Assembly (NCBI GenBank): GCA_022497155.1
Contig: MU385721.1
Span: 434,001-498,000 of the forward strand
DNA length: 64,000 nt
Origin: Whalleya microplaca
Taxonomy: Eukaryota; Ascomycota; Sordariomycetes; Xylariales; Xylariaceae
Reading direction: 5' to 3'
Part shown: positions 34,038-45,744 of the stretch, one piece after another
How the letters are laid out: every line of letters starts with the position of its first letter
Position numbering within the stretch: position 1 is the stretch's first letter
Notes under the pieces: generated by a model
Told to the model about the DNA's origin: nothing
The model's input: only the letters and a program-made list of their open reading frames with translations
Databases searched by the model: none
Position numbers and translations under genes: made by a program

Positions 34038-35300
34038 AGTTGACTAATTGATGGTGGAAGTTGTCGATATGATGTGAGCTTTGTTTGTGGTTTTTAATGT
34101 TCTAGTAATTTTGCTGGCTTTGAAGATAGTTCATCCTAAGAATCCATTGAGGGACTTGCTGTGTATTTAATGTTCAAGATCGCCCCAGGAAAAGCATCCA
34201 TCTCGTGACATGGCATGACCTCACTTTCGATGTCAGATAATGGCACGATAAATGAACATTCATTCCAACATTAGATTCAATTCGTTCGAGGGAACGTTTA
34301 TTTGTTCATAGGGACGTCATATCCTGTCGATCCACTTTGTCTAGAGAAGTGTGGAGGAGAGGGGTTGCCATTGGGGGCATGGAGGTGATTGTCAGATTAC
34401 CCCAATTAGAGTGGCACATCTCCAGATCTATAGAAATAGAGTTTATAGCCGGCCAGATGACGCGGGGAAATTGCTTAATTGTACCAACAATGAGCGATCA
34501 TGAGCGCACACCAGCCAGATCGGCCACCTAATCAGGGTCAACAGAGTGATACCCTAATCTTAGGCCAGACTGAATGATGTCTCAACACCCTCAATCAACT
34601 AGGTGATGGCAGCTGTAATTCGCTTTATTCTTTACAATATGCGACAATTCAGTATTTACATCTGTTAAGAAGGGTCACAATCTATCAACCTCCCGACGCC
34701 AGAGTAAGCGATGAATGAGTAGTTCCGTAGTAAAAACATTCAATTTTAATTCATCAACCAATCCTGTGAACACTGAGCCAAGGTCATTAAGGTTGATCTC
34801 CTCAAGGTGAATTAGATCCTAAAGTCCACTTATGCGCATGAAATGTTCTGCAATGGGGAAGGGTAGCCACAATATATTATCATAGCCACCACATAAGCAA
34901 TGATTATTTAGCTACTGGCGTGTTCACTCTGGTTGTTGTCTATGAGAATTGTATAAAGGCCCAAGATTTAAAGGGTCTTCAGTAGCTTAAGAAATGGTTT
35001 TTAAACGATAGGGATCTCGAAGCAATCATTGCTCCAAGCTCTGTCTATTTAAGGCACTATAACTAATACCCCTATCGTAACACAAGTTTAAAGGTGTAGG
35101 TTTCAATTTTAAGATTGGCGACAAGGCTTTTTTTTTAAAGCAAGGTAGCTTTGGCAATTGTAGGTTGGTCATTTCCACCATGCAGACATACCACGTGGCG
35201 TGACCAGCTTCCCTAGGATATAATATATATGTTTGCCCTTGAGGGCAAAGAAAATCAAACCCTAACGCGATAGCATGCAGATTAAGTAGTTCCACATGCT
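34038..35300. other. intergenic, no gene seen
   Basis: 1.26 kb; promoter of the small acidic protein and 3' side of the tannase gene. Short frames only. Confidence 0.55.
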
Positions 35301-37143
35301 CTATAACGCTCGACATCCCCAGCTGTCTATATCCAAGGGTTTATGACCGGCACCTTTGTATACACTCCTCAATGGGTATCGGCAATGACGATGACGATAC
35401 GCTATACCTTTACTCACATCATCATCAACAAACTTGGTTCCCGTGATTGTGTCAGGTGCCTCGCCTTTCTCAACCCAATCAACGAGCGCCACAAGGATAT
35501 TATGCGCTTTGTCATATGGAATGTTATTGCTCGCAACACTACCCCCTTGCCCAACAACCCACGCACCGGGACCACTAGCGCAATGATTCATGCCTGGTAT
35601 ACGAAAGAAGCGGTAGAATTCGTCCATTTTTTCTGAATCATAGCCCGTGGAATTCGCTAAATGTTCGTAGAATCGCACGGAATTAAAGCTAGTGATCTGT
35701 TGGTCCTGTTGACCGTCTGCCACGACTAGGGTCAGTAGTTGATCTCCACATATTCGGGAGGCATCAGACCCAATTCGATGGGCCAAACTCAACAAAACCA
35801 CAGAATATGAGTGACTACAACATTACTTACGATAAGTCAAGAGTTTTCCTCCACGACTCGCAAATGCGTTAAGCGAAGAAGGCCATGTACGTATTCCACC
35901 GGGATTCCTCTGTGCAGCTATCAAGGCATCTTCCAGCTTGTACGTTGCTGGATCCCACGAGGGATCTTGAAGAACAACGAACTTGAACCAATCCACCGAT
36001 GGCTTATACTCTTCACCAACGTAGAGACCATCGGCCGCAAGCACTTCGCTTCCAGGTTGCATGGCAGGGTACAAGAGGCTTCCGTTCGGCCATAGGTAAT
36101 CACTAAAGATTGCCGAAACTTCCTGGATCTGGTTCTCATTGAGGCAGGTTTCTGCATTTTCGTCCTCTAATCTGCAGCGAAGCGTCTCCGGTTGGAAGTG
36201 GCATAGAGTAGGATCTTCAATTATTCCATCTAGAACGCCATCGATCTCATCGCATTGTCTCAAGATCTCTTCGTGTATTGTGGTCTTCCAAGTATCTGCT
36301 GATATGAAGTTCTCTGAGTCTGCATTTCCTGTGGTTGTGATGAAGCTAGCCCTCCAAGAATAGAGGCTGTTGAAATCCACAGCCGGTGAGCCAGCCACAA
36401 TGCCATCGAAGTCCTCAGGAAAGAGGTCCGCACTATTAATACCTTGTCTTCCGCCGAGAGAGCAGCCTAAATAGTATGACTTTTGAGCACTCACACCATA
36501 AAATAGAGCAGTCAATTTCTTTCCAACTTCCACGGATGTGTGAAGTCTACCCAACTTTGTTAGTTCACAAATATAAGATCCGGGATCATCTGGCTTACGC
36601 TCTCCAGGCGTAATCAACCACAACATCATCATTGTGATAAAAGGCATCACCATAAGTACCATTATGGCCGTTATTTGTTCCAACAGTTGAGAAACCATTG
36701 GCCGCACCATATGCTACGTCTTCATACTTGACGCCTATTCATACGGTAAGCGACAGAGACCCTCCCAGGTACAAGTAGGGTATAGGTAATGTCTTGTTTC
36801 ACTTACACCCATCAATTCCCCCGTTACCAGTCGCTAGTATCCGCCCAGTCCAGGACCCTGGAAGCCACATTTCAAAGGTGATGCTGGACCTATTAGACGT
36901 TGGTATTGACAATGCGACACGGCATGTGTCTTCAGACACAAGTTGGCTTTTGCGATTGCATGTTGGGTCATTGTCTGGGAACGTAAGGTTCGTTCCTGCG
37001 GGTACAAACGCTAGTTCTGTCCTCGTCGAATTATAGACATGCAATTCTGGTCTAAATGAGAGACATCTATCCTGAAATCTACTGATATTGGATGTGGCTG
37101 CAAATGCAGTCAATGCGAAGGACGGAATGCTCATTACTCGCAT
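35301..37143 (-). CDS. secreted tannase/feruloyl esterase family enzyme
   Basis: Four exons: 37143-36807, 36734-36599, 36546-35831, 35716-35301 (534 aa, the usual family length). Introns of 72, 52 and 114 bp, all GTAAG donors and TAG/CAG acceptors, phases 1, 2, 1. Signal peptide (MRVMSIPSFALTAFAA). Family signatures: WLPGSWTGRILATGNGGIDGCVKYEDVA region, NNGHNGT, nucleophile Ser187 in GCSLGGRQG with its neighbouring Cys186, LTYHGQQDQQI, and GMNHCASGPG. The paired Cys186 and the Cys in NHC should form the disulfide that holds the catalytic Ser and His together in this family (CS-D-HC). It should hydrolyse ester bonds of hydroxycinnamates or gallate in plant material outside the cell; tannase versus feruloyl esterase cannot be decided here. 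Confidence 0.9.
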
Positions 37144-38453
37144 TGTTCTTTTTTTGAACGGTAACGCATGAGCAGACTTCTGGTTTGGAGCAAAAAATCG
37201 ACCCCGAGGACAGAGCTTCGAAGGTACGTCGGGTCGTTCGGGGTCGCGGTATGATTGCGATCTCCTTATCGAACGTCTCCATCGACTCAGCCCACGTGGC
37301 ACTGAGACTCCAACCCCGGTCCGGTTGGAGGCAATATTATTACCCCCGTCAAACTCGAAGAGAATTTTGAAAACATTTGTCCCGAGGAAAGTTTCATTTC
37401 TAGAGTCAAATTGGTCTTTGGTTACTCAAGTGAGCCAAATCGAAACTGTAACAAATACTTACTGCGATATATGATGAAGTAGTCAAAATTTGTCAACTGT
37501 TAATCCGCATGATAAAAGCTATATCTTTATAACCTCCATGTTATAAGGACACAGAACAAGTTGACATTATAAGAAGGCATTTCATCAGTTCGATAATGAC
37601 GACCAGGAGCATACTTAGCCATCAGCTATTTCAAGCACGTAGTTCGCGTCTTGTAGCCAGGATATAATACAACGGTTTTCCCTTATGAGAAGTTTGAATC
37701 GCCGATGCGCATTTTGAAGCCACTTACTCATAACTTTCTTGGATATGTAGAATACCTTGAGGACGCGTTAGACTCAAGGTCCCTTACCCATATCTTGTAA
37801 GCAAAGTATGTCAATGTATTTCCCCGTGATTATAATAAATTGAAGCCCCATACACGGCCAGATTCTAGTTGTTAAGAAAATGTTGTGAAATAGTGATAAT
37901 CTGCTGGGCGAAACTTGACCTCGACGTACATTATAATCAACACGTGCAAATTCGCTTCTCAACGAGATTGTTAGACTATACGTATAGTAGACGCCGTGAA
38001 GTTTAAGCCAAGAAAAGGGCGAATATAAACCACAGGGTCATATTATGTACTAGCCTTGGATAAACTGCCCTCGGAGGATGCGTTTTAGCCAGCGTTACAT
38101 ATAAGTAGTCATTTTGCCGCCTCCCATTTTGGACTATAAAACACCTTGAACCGAACCAATCCAAGTCGCACAGGATGTGGGTACTACTTAAGTATTGCCA
38201 TGATGTTGTCCCATATGAGTACGACTTGTTGTTCTTTTCAATCAGCTTGAGAGACCCCGCACGCAGGTCGTAGGATGAGAGACTACTTATAAGCCAGATC
38301 CCATCGGTCTGCAGATTTCCTCTGGCGACATTACACAGGAAGACAGGGTATATATATGGTGTAGCTTCAGTCCTGTACGCATCTGTGAACCTGACTCTCT
38401 TAATTCGGTGCGACAACCAGGTCAGGCCGATCTCGAATAAACGAGCCACCACG
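37144..38453. other. intergenic; divergent promoter region
   Basis: 1.3 kb between the divergently transcribed tannase and asaB-like genes. A 173-codon minus-strand frame (38003-38524) overlaps the asaB-like first exon and has no recognisable domain. Confidence 0.5.
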
Positions 38454-39763
38454 ATGGCGACAATCGTTGCAACGCAACCGCCCCCGGCGATCAAGCCCTC
38501 GGGGAAACATGTGCCAACGGTCACGATACAGAGGCGTCACGACGTTCCGACGACGATCAACTACTACAAAGACCCAGGTGATGGTTCCCTGCCTCTTCCG
38601 ATCAGGATCGCAGAGTGAGTCTCGACGGCCTTTCTACAAGTTGCCAGAGCTGCCATAGGGCTCAATACTAACATAGCACCTCCCAATAAGTAACACAGTC
38701 ACGAACAAGCGCCCAACCGTGCCCCAAGAGGTAATCGTCCGAGACATCACGGGCGAGGAGGATAAGTACACGCTCGACAGCCACGGCTTCCAGTTCCGGC
38801 GGCACGCGAGCAAAGCGCAGGACTTCCACGACCCGGAGAAGGTCGAGGCGGAGTACTATCCCGAGTCAGCACAGTTACTGAAGGAAGTGTAAGTACTATA
38901 TCACCACAAGGGATCCACACTGAGCTGCAGGAAGGAAGGACGTAGATTCCAACTTTCTCCATGTACTTGTATATCGAAACCAGACATCATGATATGTGCA
39001 TGTTCACCCCTGACTGACTGACTGACTGACTGACTGGATACCCAACACACAGCACCGGAGCCTCGCGCGTCTTCATCTTCGACCACAAGACCCGCTGCGG
39101 GCCCTCCGACTGGCACAAGCTGGGGAAAGGTAACCGCGGGTCGCGCGGCCCGCTGCTGCGCGCGCACGTAGACCAGTCCTACGACGGCGCGGAGCTGGTG
39201 CTGCGACGGCATTTTCCCGAGGAGGCCGACGAGCTCGTGAAGCGGCGGTATCAGATCATCAATGTAGGATATACATCCGACTAAACCCCTTTTCTCTCCC
39301 TAACCCAGCCTCCTTTCCCCCTTCTTCCCCCCTTATCTTCTTCTAATCCCATTTACATACATCCACGACAAGCCCTTATCCATCCCACACACGAGCGAGC
39401 TTACCCATAGTAATAACAACAATTCCATATACACAGATCTGGCGCCCGCTAAAGCCCATCTTCAAAGACCCGCTCGCGGTCGCGGACGCGACGTCGATCC
39501 CGGACGGGGACCTGGTGGCGGCGTCGATCATCTACCCGGCCGACCGGGACGAGACGTGGACGATCCGGCCGAGCGCGGCGCACCGCTGGTACTTCAAGTA
39601 CGCGCAGCGGCCCGGCGAGGTCATGCTGATCAAGTGCTTCGACTCGCTGGCGACGGTCGCGGCGCGGCGCGCGCCGCACAGCGCCTTCGAGAACCCCGAC
39701 GAGGTGGATAACGACTACAGGGAGAGCATTGAGGCGCGGGCTCTGGTTTTCTACGATCAGTGA
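38454..39763 (+). CDS. asaB/CmcJ-like hydroxylase/desaturase family protein
   Basis: Four exons: 38454-38614, 38691-38888, 39053-39263, 39437-39763 (298 aa). Intron phases 2, 2, 0; intron 1 has a perfect TACTAAC branch point; intron 2 carries a TGAC repeat (about 39011-39036). The protein has the family layout: NYYKDPGDGS near the start, VxDITGEEDKYTLDSHGFQF, HKTRCG, GPLLRAHVDQS(Y), RYQIINIWRPL, CFDS, HSAFENPD. It belongs to the fungal group annotated GA4 desaturase family or asaB-like, related to bacterial CmcJ. HxD (AHVDQS) and downstream His fit the Fe(II)/2-oxoglutarate-type fold proposed for these enzymes. Members act in secondary metabolism (asaB in aspergillic-acid biosynthesis). The substrate here is unknown. 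Exons are strongly GC-rich. Confidence 0.88.
39011..39036. repeat. TGAC microsatellite in intron 2 of the asaB-like gene
   Basis: About six tandem TGAC units inside the 164-bp intron. Confidence 0.85.
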
Positions 39764-39973
39764 TGGGGTTTCTGCTACAGCATTGCTTAGGTAGTTAGCA
39801 TATGTTGAGGACTGCTGTCGTTCTGCAAGATCACGCATAGACACATCTCGGCCACGAGTTATTATCGAGTTTAGAACTTCATTGATGAAGAAATCAGGAA
39901 GTTTCCTAATCGTATGAGCGGGGATCTATGTATTCTGTTTACTGAATGATCAACCTCTGAAAATGATGTGCCC

Positions 39974-42341
39974 CTATTCGTCATCCCATTTCTTGGAGGG
40001 ACTTGGTAGGGGACTTGTCTGGATTCGAGGCCGACTTTTAAATACCGCCTCGTAATCGTCCTGGCTTGCTTCCATAAGCTCTTCAGCAACTGATGTCTCT
40101 CCGACTTCCTCCTCCTCAAGTCTAGGAAAATAGCTGCCCTTCCTTTGCGGCATCTTGCTCTGTCTCTGCGATCGCCGCCTCTCCAACTGCGCTTTCTGCC
40201 GCGCTGCCTCAAAGCCAGCCATGGATCGCCGAGTTCGAGCAACGAGATCTTCATATTCTTCTCCTTGCCCCAAGGGATCATGTGTAAGGGTGTCAGTACT
40301 GGTATTCGTAATAGTAGACTTGACCGGTGACGGTGGAAGTGACTCGTCATCTTGCTCGTAGGACTTCGTTCGTGTCATAGTCATACGGGTTCTGTCGGTC
40401 AAAGACAACGTGTGACGATGTTTCTTCGTCGGGGATGGCGACGCGTTCGACATTGATGCCAATATCTCATCAGCCAGAGCTTGAGTAGGAGATATCGGGC
40501 GTGGTGGCGGAGGCATAGGCTTGGCAGCTGCGCTCGGGCGTGAACGAACTGGCGAAATATCAGGAGAGATGACTTCGTCTGGTGAGGTGACTAAGGGACC
40601 AGGTTGCGAACGAGTTGGCATCTCTCCAAGCTCCGGCGAGATTGACGGAATAGTAGGCTGGCGTGACTGCGGCTGCTTCGTAGTCTTGAACTCGGCAGAC
40701 GAAATTGAGTTTGCTTTCTTATTTCCACGGCGTGGGTCGTCAATTGAAGGCGCCTTCGGAATCTGCTGTTGGCTTCCAAGGCGAGGTATCGCTAGGCGAT
40801 CGCGGCGATTGACCGGAAGCTTTGTAGGTTTCTCAATCTCCGGGATCTCCTCCGGCTCCTCTTCGCATTCGCTGATATCGGAGATTGGCTCGATGGTGGT
40901 AGGAGGCTTCGCAAGATACTGAGTACTGCTAGTTGCAGAAACCCTTCTTGAGGCCCCCACTAAATTCGAAAATTTAGGGATCTTTGGTTTCCCAATTCTA
41001 TCAAGCTCGGCCTTCATACTCTCTACCAATCTAGAATATTCCGGTGGTGGCGCGTCAAGAGGCGGAGGCTTCTCGGTGTCTATCTGAGCCTGTTTCAGTT
41101 TCTGGTGAGCTGTAAAGTCCAGCTGAATACCCTTCGGTTTCTTCTCTTTCCTAGCTTCTTCGACAGGTCGGGATGGCATGTTGCCGAACATTTTCTTCCG
41201 AAAGTCATCCCATTTCTCAAACCTTGCCCTTTGCAGACGAACTCGGTTGTCAAGCTGCTCCAAGAGACCAGAATTCTGGTCCTCGAGATCTGACACTCTC
41301 CCGTTTTGTACACCAGCCCACACATCTTCGAAGCGGGTGCCCAGGAGGCCGCCCTTCCGGGACTGCGTGTCGTTGTAGACCAGACCGTCGAGCCACTGCT
41401 CGTTGCCAGCCCAATTAGATTTTATGATTCGGTGAACCTCCGATTTTGCTCGCTGTGACACCTGGGCAGGGCGCTGCTTTGCCTCTGCCTTAGCTTGTTC
41501 TCTTCGGCTGGCAATACCTTGTTCCTTCAACGCAAGGAGCTCTTCGAAGTCCCGATATTTCACCCTTGCGGCATTCTTCTTTGCCAATAGAGAAGCCAGA
41601 GACACCTTGTATGCAAGCAGAAGTCCGTTTAGCTCAGTTCGATCTCCAGAATAGCCCCAGTTCTCCAGCGCGAGGTTCTCCGAGATCGTGGGCCGGTACT
41701 CGGCCCCTGAGTTAAGGGCACGCTCAGCCACTAGTTTCTTCAGCACCGCTGAAGAGAATACAGCTAAGACTTCTTCCAGGCGCTCCCCCTTGCACTCGTC
41801 CAGCATGGTCTTTCGGACAACAGCATCGCGGCCGAGAACTCCATTCTTCTTGGCCTGCTCTAAGCCACGGAGGAGAGCTGCTCGGAGGTTGAGGGACTGG
41901 ACCTGGTCGAGAGGTGGGTAGAAAGGACGTAATTTCTATATATCGTCAGTAATCGGTCGAGGGCTTAGACAAAGAACAAGCGCGAACATTTTGAGTCTCA
42001 GTGTAGTCCCATAAGGAGAACAGCTGGTACAGAGCCCATTCGACACACTGAACACGCTTCTTCTGGCCGCCAGCAGCATCCTTCGCTGAGAATGTGGCCA
42101 GGTTTATTCCCGGCCAATCCGGCTCGAGGTCCAGGTCGAGCAGGCGTAGATTTGTGAGGAACAGCGAGACATTGGAGGTCGAGCTAGGTATCTGCGAGGG
42201 TGCCGGCGCGGCGTGGGAAGCGTGAGAGGCATTAGAGGCGTGGGAGGCGTGGGAGGCGTGGGAGGCGGTCAAGGCCGCTTTGGCGGGGATTCGTAGAGAT
42301 CGCGTGCGCGCCAATGATGTGTTGGTTTGATTGAGCGACAT
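39974..42341 (-). CDS. HAUS augmin-like complex subunit 6 family protein
   Basis: Two exons: 42341-41988 and 41935-39974 (771 aa); the 52-bp intron (GTTCGC...TATAG) joins WDYTETQN to KLRPFYPPLDQVQSLNLRAA. The N-terminal domain matches HAUS6_N: FLTNLRLLDLDLEPDWPGI, KKRVQCVEWALYQLFSLWD, LRAALLRGLEQAKKNGVLG, RKTMLDECKGERLEEVLAVF. This domain is followed by a coiled-coil part (about 190-370) and a long Pro/Ser-rich basic tail (about 370-771). Augmin recruits gamma-tubulin to spindle microtubules for branching nucleation. Residues 26-44 are a Ser-His-Ala tripeptide repeat coded by a 9-bp tandem repeat, ahead of the folded domain. It sits tail-to-tail with the asaB-like gene, 210 bp apart. Confidence 0.88.
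42210..42266 (-). repeat. 9-bp tandem repeat coding Ser-His-Ala in HAUS6
   Basis: About six units of GCGTGGGAG (plus strand) giving SHA repeats, one unit changed to SNA. Confidence 0.85.
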
Positions 42342-43347
42342 GGCGGCATCATTCAGATGGTTCTACATGTATTCGGGATATCAGCTATAATAACCAAGCG
42401 GACAGACAATCCCGAGGTAAAGTTGTAGAAGAAATTATAAATTGCGAGGCGGGTGTTGTGCAAGTCATGGAGCTGCTGATTGTACATGTATACCTGGGCA
42501 TTCTGTTGGTACGAATGTACATAAGTACATGCTATTATTGTTGACTTTCATTATGGATGTTGCGCTTTTATCGATAAGATTTAGACCCGCATAAGGGTCC
42601 ACGCAGCTGCCACGGTTTCTCTCTGTGGGGTTGCCGTCCCTTGAAACATCTGCCCTAGAAAACTTAGCTTCCTCATTAATGGCCGCCCCCCCTATTCCCC
42701 AAAGTATGTAGCTACCGAAATGTATAGGATTGAACAAATACACATCACCCAGCTTTAACAGAACGGGATGCGACCTCCTCAATTCAAATTCGAGTAGTCA
42801 TCTATCTGTAAACCATCACTCTCAATGCGAGATAATAAATAGGGTAGCTCGGGGCTCTGCAAGCTATCGCAATGCACGCCGCCAATCAATGGGACCGACC
42901 ACCTATCCATTCGATTATTTCCTATGGCTCGAGCTACTACTAGTCCAGTGTTTGACTACGAGATTATGGCCCAACAAACTAATTCAACCAGCAATTTACT
43001 TCCCGACACCTGTATGTGGTATGGTAGCGTGACCAGGTAACATATACGTGTACCAGCGGAACAAGTGACGGGATAGCCCAACTCTGCAGCCCTGTAACAG
43101 AATCTTCGGAAGAGTGATGCCATCGCCATCACTAACTGGAGCTAGGTTTCTCTCATATTTTCATAGCTTACAACTAGTTTTGAGCTATGAAGCGAATCTC
43201 ATCTGTGATAGTAACTGTCATCATTGACTTGCCAGTTGGTTATAGCATGCTTTAACGAGAAGAGAAGCCTCTAAAGGGGGGTTCTGATATATATATCATC
43301 TCCCCGAATATTTATACAGGCAAGCACCAACTCTTTTCACTGTGCAT
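42342..43347. other. intergenic; HAUS6 promoter side
   Basis: 1 kb without a gene. Ends with TATTTATA (43308-43315), upstream of the candidate secreted ORF. Confidence 0.5.
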
Positions 43348-43812
43348 ATGAAGTCTGGGTTGAGCTTCATCTTTTCCCTATTGCTTCGTAAGTGCAGGTC
43401 TATCGTCCTAGTTAAGTCGAAATGCAAGCCCATCCTATCGCTGCATATCAATCCACCCTCCCCGGACTAGGCTATGCTAATTAATCCCCCTATCCCTTCG
43501 ATATTAGCCGGATCCCTTTCAGATGAGATTCGCTTCCTGCACGTCGGCTGGTGCATACACATATCAAGCCGCATGCATTTACAGGCGGAGCATGACCCCG
43601 CCAGCATGATGGTCAAGGCCCCGATGATGGGGTCACAGTGCGCGCCGCCATCCCCGGCCGAGCACGAAATGCAATTTAGACGCCAGAAACTCACAACTCC
43701 AGATGTTGTACGCAGTATCGATGCTAAGGTCTATCACTCCAAGCTCCTGCAGAGCCATCGCTGCAGCTCGTCTGTCAAGAACTCCAGAGGCGGCAACTAT
43801 ATGAAAATTTAG
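43348..43812 (+). CDS. candidate small secreted protein (tentative)
   Basis: Exon 1 43348-43387 codes MKSGLSFIFSLLL, a plausible signal peptide, followed by a GTAAGT donor. A 120-bp intron ending ATATTAG leads to a frame open to 43812 (114 aa total, phase 1 matched). TATTTATA lies 33-40 bp upstream of the ATG. The downstream peptide (GWCIHISSRMHLQAEHDPAS, four Cys in all) has no known relative, and the minus strand over the same bases also has open frames (43467-43694, 43633-43815), one of them cysteine-rich. The coding strand is therefore uncertain. Confidence 0.25.
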
Positions 43813-44433
43813 CATGGCAGATAAAGCGACCTAGGCATATTTTAGCCGTAATATTAATGGCTAGGGGGTTTATATAGAGATGGTAGATATGCGAATTCTC
43901 TGTCTTGAGATGATGATAAATTTGTTTACGTTCGAAGGACGTAAGAGGTCTATCTACCTGTCTGCATGCCAAGTCTACGAAGGAGAAACGGTCTTTTGTG
44001 AGCCGCCGCGCTGCCAGGGCGAATAGGACGACGAGAGTACCTGAGAGAGGTCGTCTTAAGACATTATACTGTAAGGTTACAGATGCGCATCAAAGCCTGG
44101 GTTTACATAGAGGTACGCCGCAAAACAAAGAATTCAGAGCTTAGAAGGACCTTCGGCACCTTGCTATAACATTCACATGCGCCTTGCAGACTGGGCCAGT
44201 CATTCCCCATGCCCGAATGTTCCTACCTTACCATAAATGTCTGTACATTACGCTTCAGTGTGACTAATGCATTTCCGAAAATCAATATATTCGGGCTACG
44301 AAGTCAATTAACCACGTAGTACTTTATGGGTGTTCCCCTACTAATCCCGATCCCTCGATGTCGATACCATGATCATCAGCACCCACTGCGTAGAATCCTC
44401 GATGCCTTCGCCGTGATCAGCTTCCAGTGCGAC
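43813..44433. other. intergenic, no gene seen
   Basis: Spacer with no convincing frame; ends at the stop codon of the minus-strand repeat protein. Confidence 0.5.
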
Positions 44434-45300
44434 CTAAGCATAGGAATCACCATCCGAATTCGCGGTCTGGGTATTCCCATCTGTAGTTGTGGTGCTCGGG
44501 TCGTCAATGTCACCAGCACGAGAGTTACCATCTGTGTTCGCAGCTGGTGCATTCGCATCGGTACCGGTGGTCGTCGGGTCGTCAATGTTCTCAGCGCAAG
44601 AATCACCATCGGGGGTCGCGGTCTGGGTGCTACCATCCGTCATTGTAGTGCTCGGGCCGTCAATGCCATCAACACGGGAGATTCCCACCATCTTCTCAGC
44701 AGAACCACCCCGATTTCCCTCGGCGTCCTCAGCCACAGTATGTCCACACGCATTCTCCAGACGAGCGTCTTCTGCCTTCTCGGCGTGATAACCCTCCTTC
44801 ACATCCTCAGAAAAGGCCTCTTCCTCCGGTAAAGCAACTATAAAATTCCTGGACCCAGCCTCAGAGTTGTCAGATTGAGAGTCGTAATCAACATCCGAGA
44901 AATAGTCGGGACAAGGGGGTGGCGGTGTGCCTAGAATGGCCACCTCCATATAGCCCTGGGGAATGACTTTCTCCAATCGGTCGATATCATCTTCTTCGTC
45001 CGTGTCCGCCTTGGTGGGTGAGGCCAGATAGTATCCCGGATTCACAAGACAGAATCGAAATCCGTTCTGCGGTCCATGGCGTGTGGTCTGGTAAATGAAA
45101 AACGTGGCTGCATGCTTCATGAAACCATCCTTCCCGTGATCGCGGAGGTGATAAATGTGGTGACGTACACTTCCATCGGCATTGGGGATCTCGTCCAGGG
45201 TACCTGCGTTGGCGATCTGCTGAAGCACATCCGGCGTAAGGGGGCTGGACTCGGTGACAATGTATTGCTGAAGTGTAGGGGAAGCGGTGGAGGGGTCCAT
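44434..45300 (-). CDS. acidic protein with 26-aa Thr/Asp-rich tandem repeats
   Basis: Open 288-codon frame, ATG 45298-45300, TAG end. Residues 1-125 look like a compact domain (LQQYIVTESSPLTPDVLQQI, HHIYHLRDHGKDGF, ATFFIYQTTRHGPQNGFRF, IPQGYMEVAILG); no family was recognised. Then comes an acidic linker (130-210). Residues 213-238, 239-264 and 265-288 are repeats of the form IDxPxTTxTDxNxxxAxxDGxS (78 bp per unit). No signal peptide or membrane segment. The gene starts only 71 bp after the stop of the Cys-rich frame upstream, and a frame-preserving intron could join the two (45315-45387), in which case this is the C-terminal part of a longer protein. Confidence 0.65.
   Translation of the reverse strand: MDPSTASPTLQQYIVTESSPLTPDVLQQIANAGTLDEIPNADGSVRHHIYHLRDHGKDGFMKHAATFFIYQTTRHGPQNGFRFCLVNPGYYLASPTKADTDEEDDIDRLEKVIPQGYMEVAILGTPPPPCPDYFSDVDYDSQSDNSEAGSRNFIVALPEEEAFSEDVKEGYHAEKAEDARLENACGHTVAEDAEGNRGGSAEKMVGISRVDGIDGPSTTMTDGSTQTATPDGDSCAENIDDPTTTGTDANAPAANTDGNSRAGDIDDPSTTTTDGNTQTANSDGDSYA
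44437..44664 (-). repeat. 78-bp coding tandem repeat (about three units)
   Basis: Encodes the three C-terminal 26/26/24-aa units of the acidic protein; units are diverged but keep length. Confidence 0.8.
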
Positions 45301-45370
45301 GGTTGCGCTTGAGTCTATAGAAGAGTATAATGGCCGTCAAAGCAACAACACTGACAAAGGTATAGGTGAA

Positions 45371-45744
45371 CTAGTTGAAGCATTCACCTCCTTCAAGTTG
45401 GTGTTGTCGGGCTTCCTCGGCAGTCTAGGAAAACGGTAGGTTAGTCTCAACACACCTGTTAGCAGGTGAGAAAGGAGTGTATGACTCACAAGGCAGAATG
45501 CTACGCCGCACTTAACGCACAGATATGATTTTCCTCCGCAGTTCTTGCAGTTGTGTGCGCTCTTCCTACCGCGAGAGTGCGACCTCTGGCAATTGGGCCA
45601 GAATTTATCTTTGTCTGACTTGATTGTGTCGTTATTGCTGCAGTATTTTGTGTTGCTGTTACTGAGGCACGAAAGTAGCTTAAAAGCTGTGTTGTCTTGC
45701 TTGTGCTTGTTGGCGTGCTTGTTGGCGTGCGAAGATTGAGGCAT
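45371..45744 (-). CDS. Cys-rich zinc-ribbon-like protein
   Basis: Two exons: 45744-45490 and 45424-45371 (102 aa); 65-bp intron GTGAGT...CCTAG, branch CTAAC, phase 0. It starts MPQSSHANKHANKHKQ (a 12-bp duplicated NKHA unit). A basic, Cys-containing middle leads to a zinc-ribbon-like HNCKNCGGKSYLCVKC followed by GVAFCLTAEEARQHQLEGGE and CFN. The CxxC-x6-CxxC-x4-C spacing resembles the C-terminal zinc ribbons of piggyBac-type transposases, but no DDE domain is present. An alternative second splice (donor 45387, acceptor 45315) skips the stop and continues in frame into the repeat protein at 45300; see findings. Confidence 0.55.

Noticed and set aside
45371..45744. PiggyBac transposase
   Set aside because: Only the zinc-ribbon-like Cys pattern is similar; no DDE catalytic domain nearby, so it is not called a mobile element.
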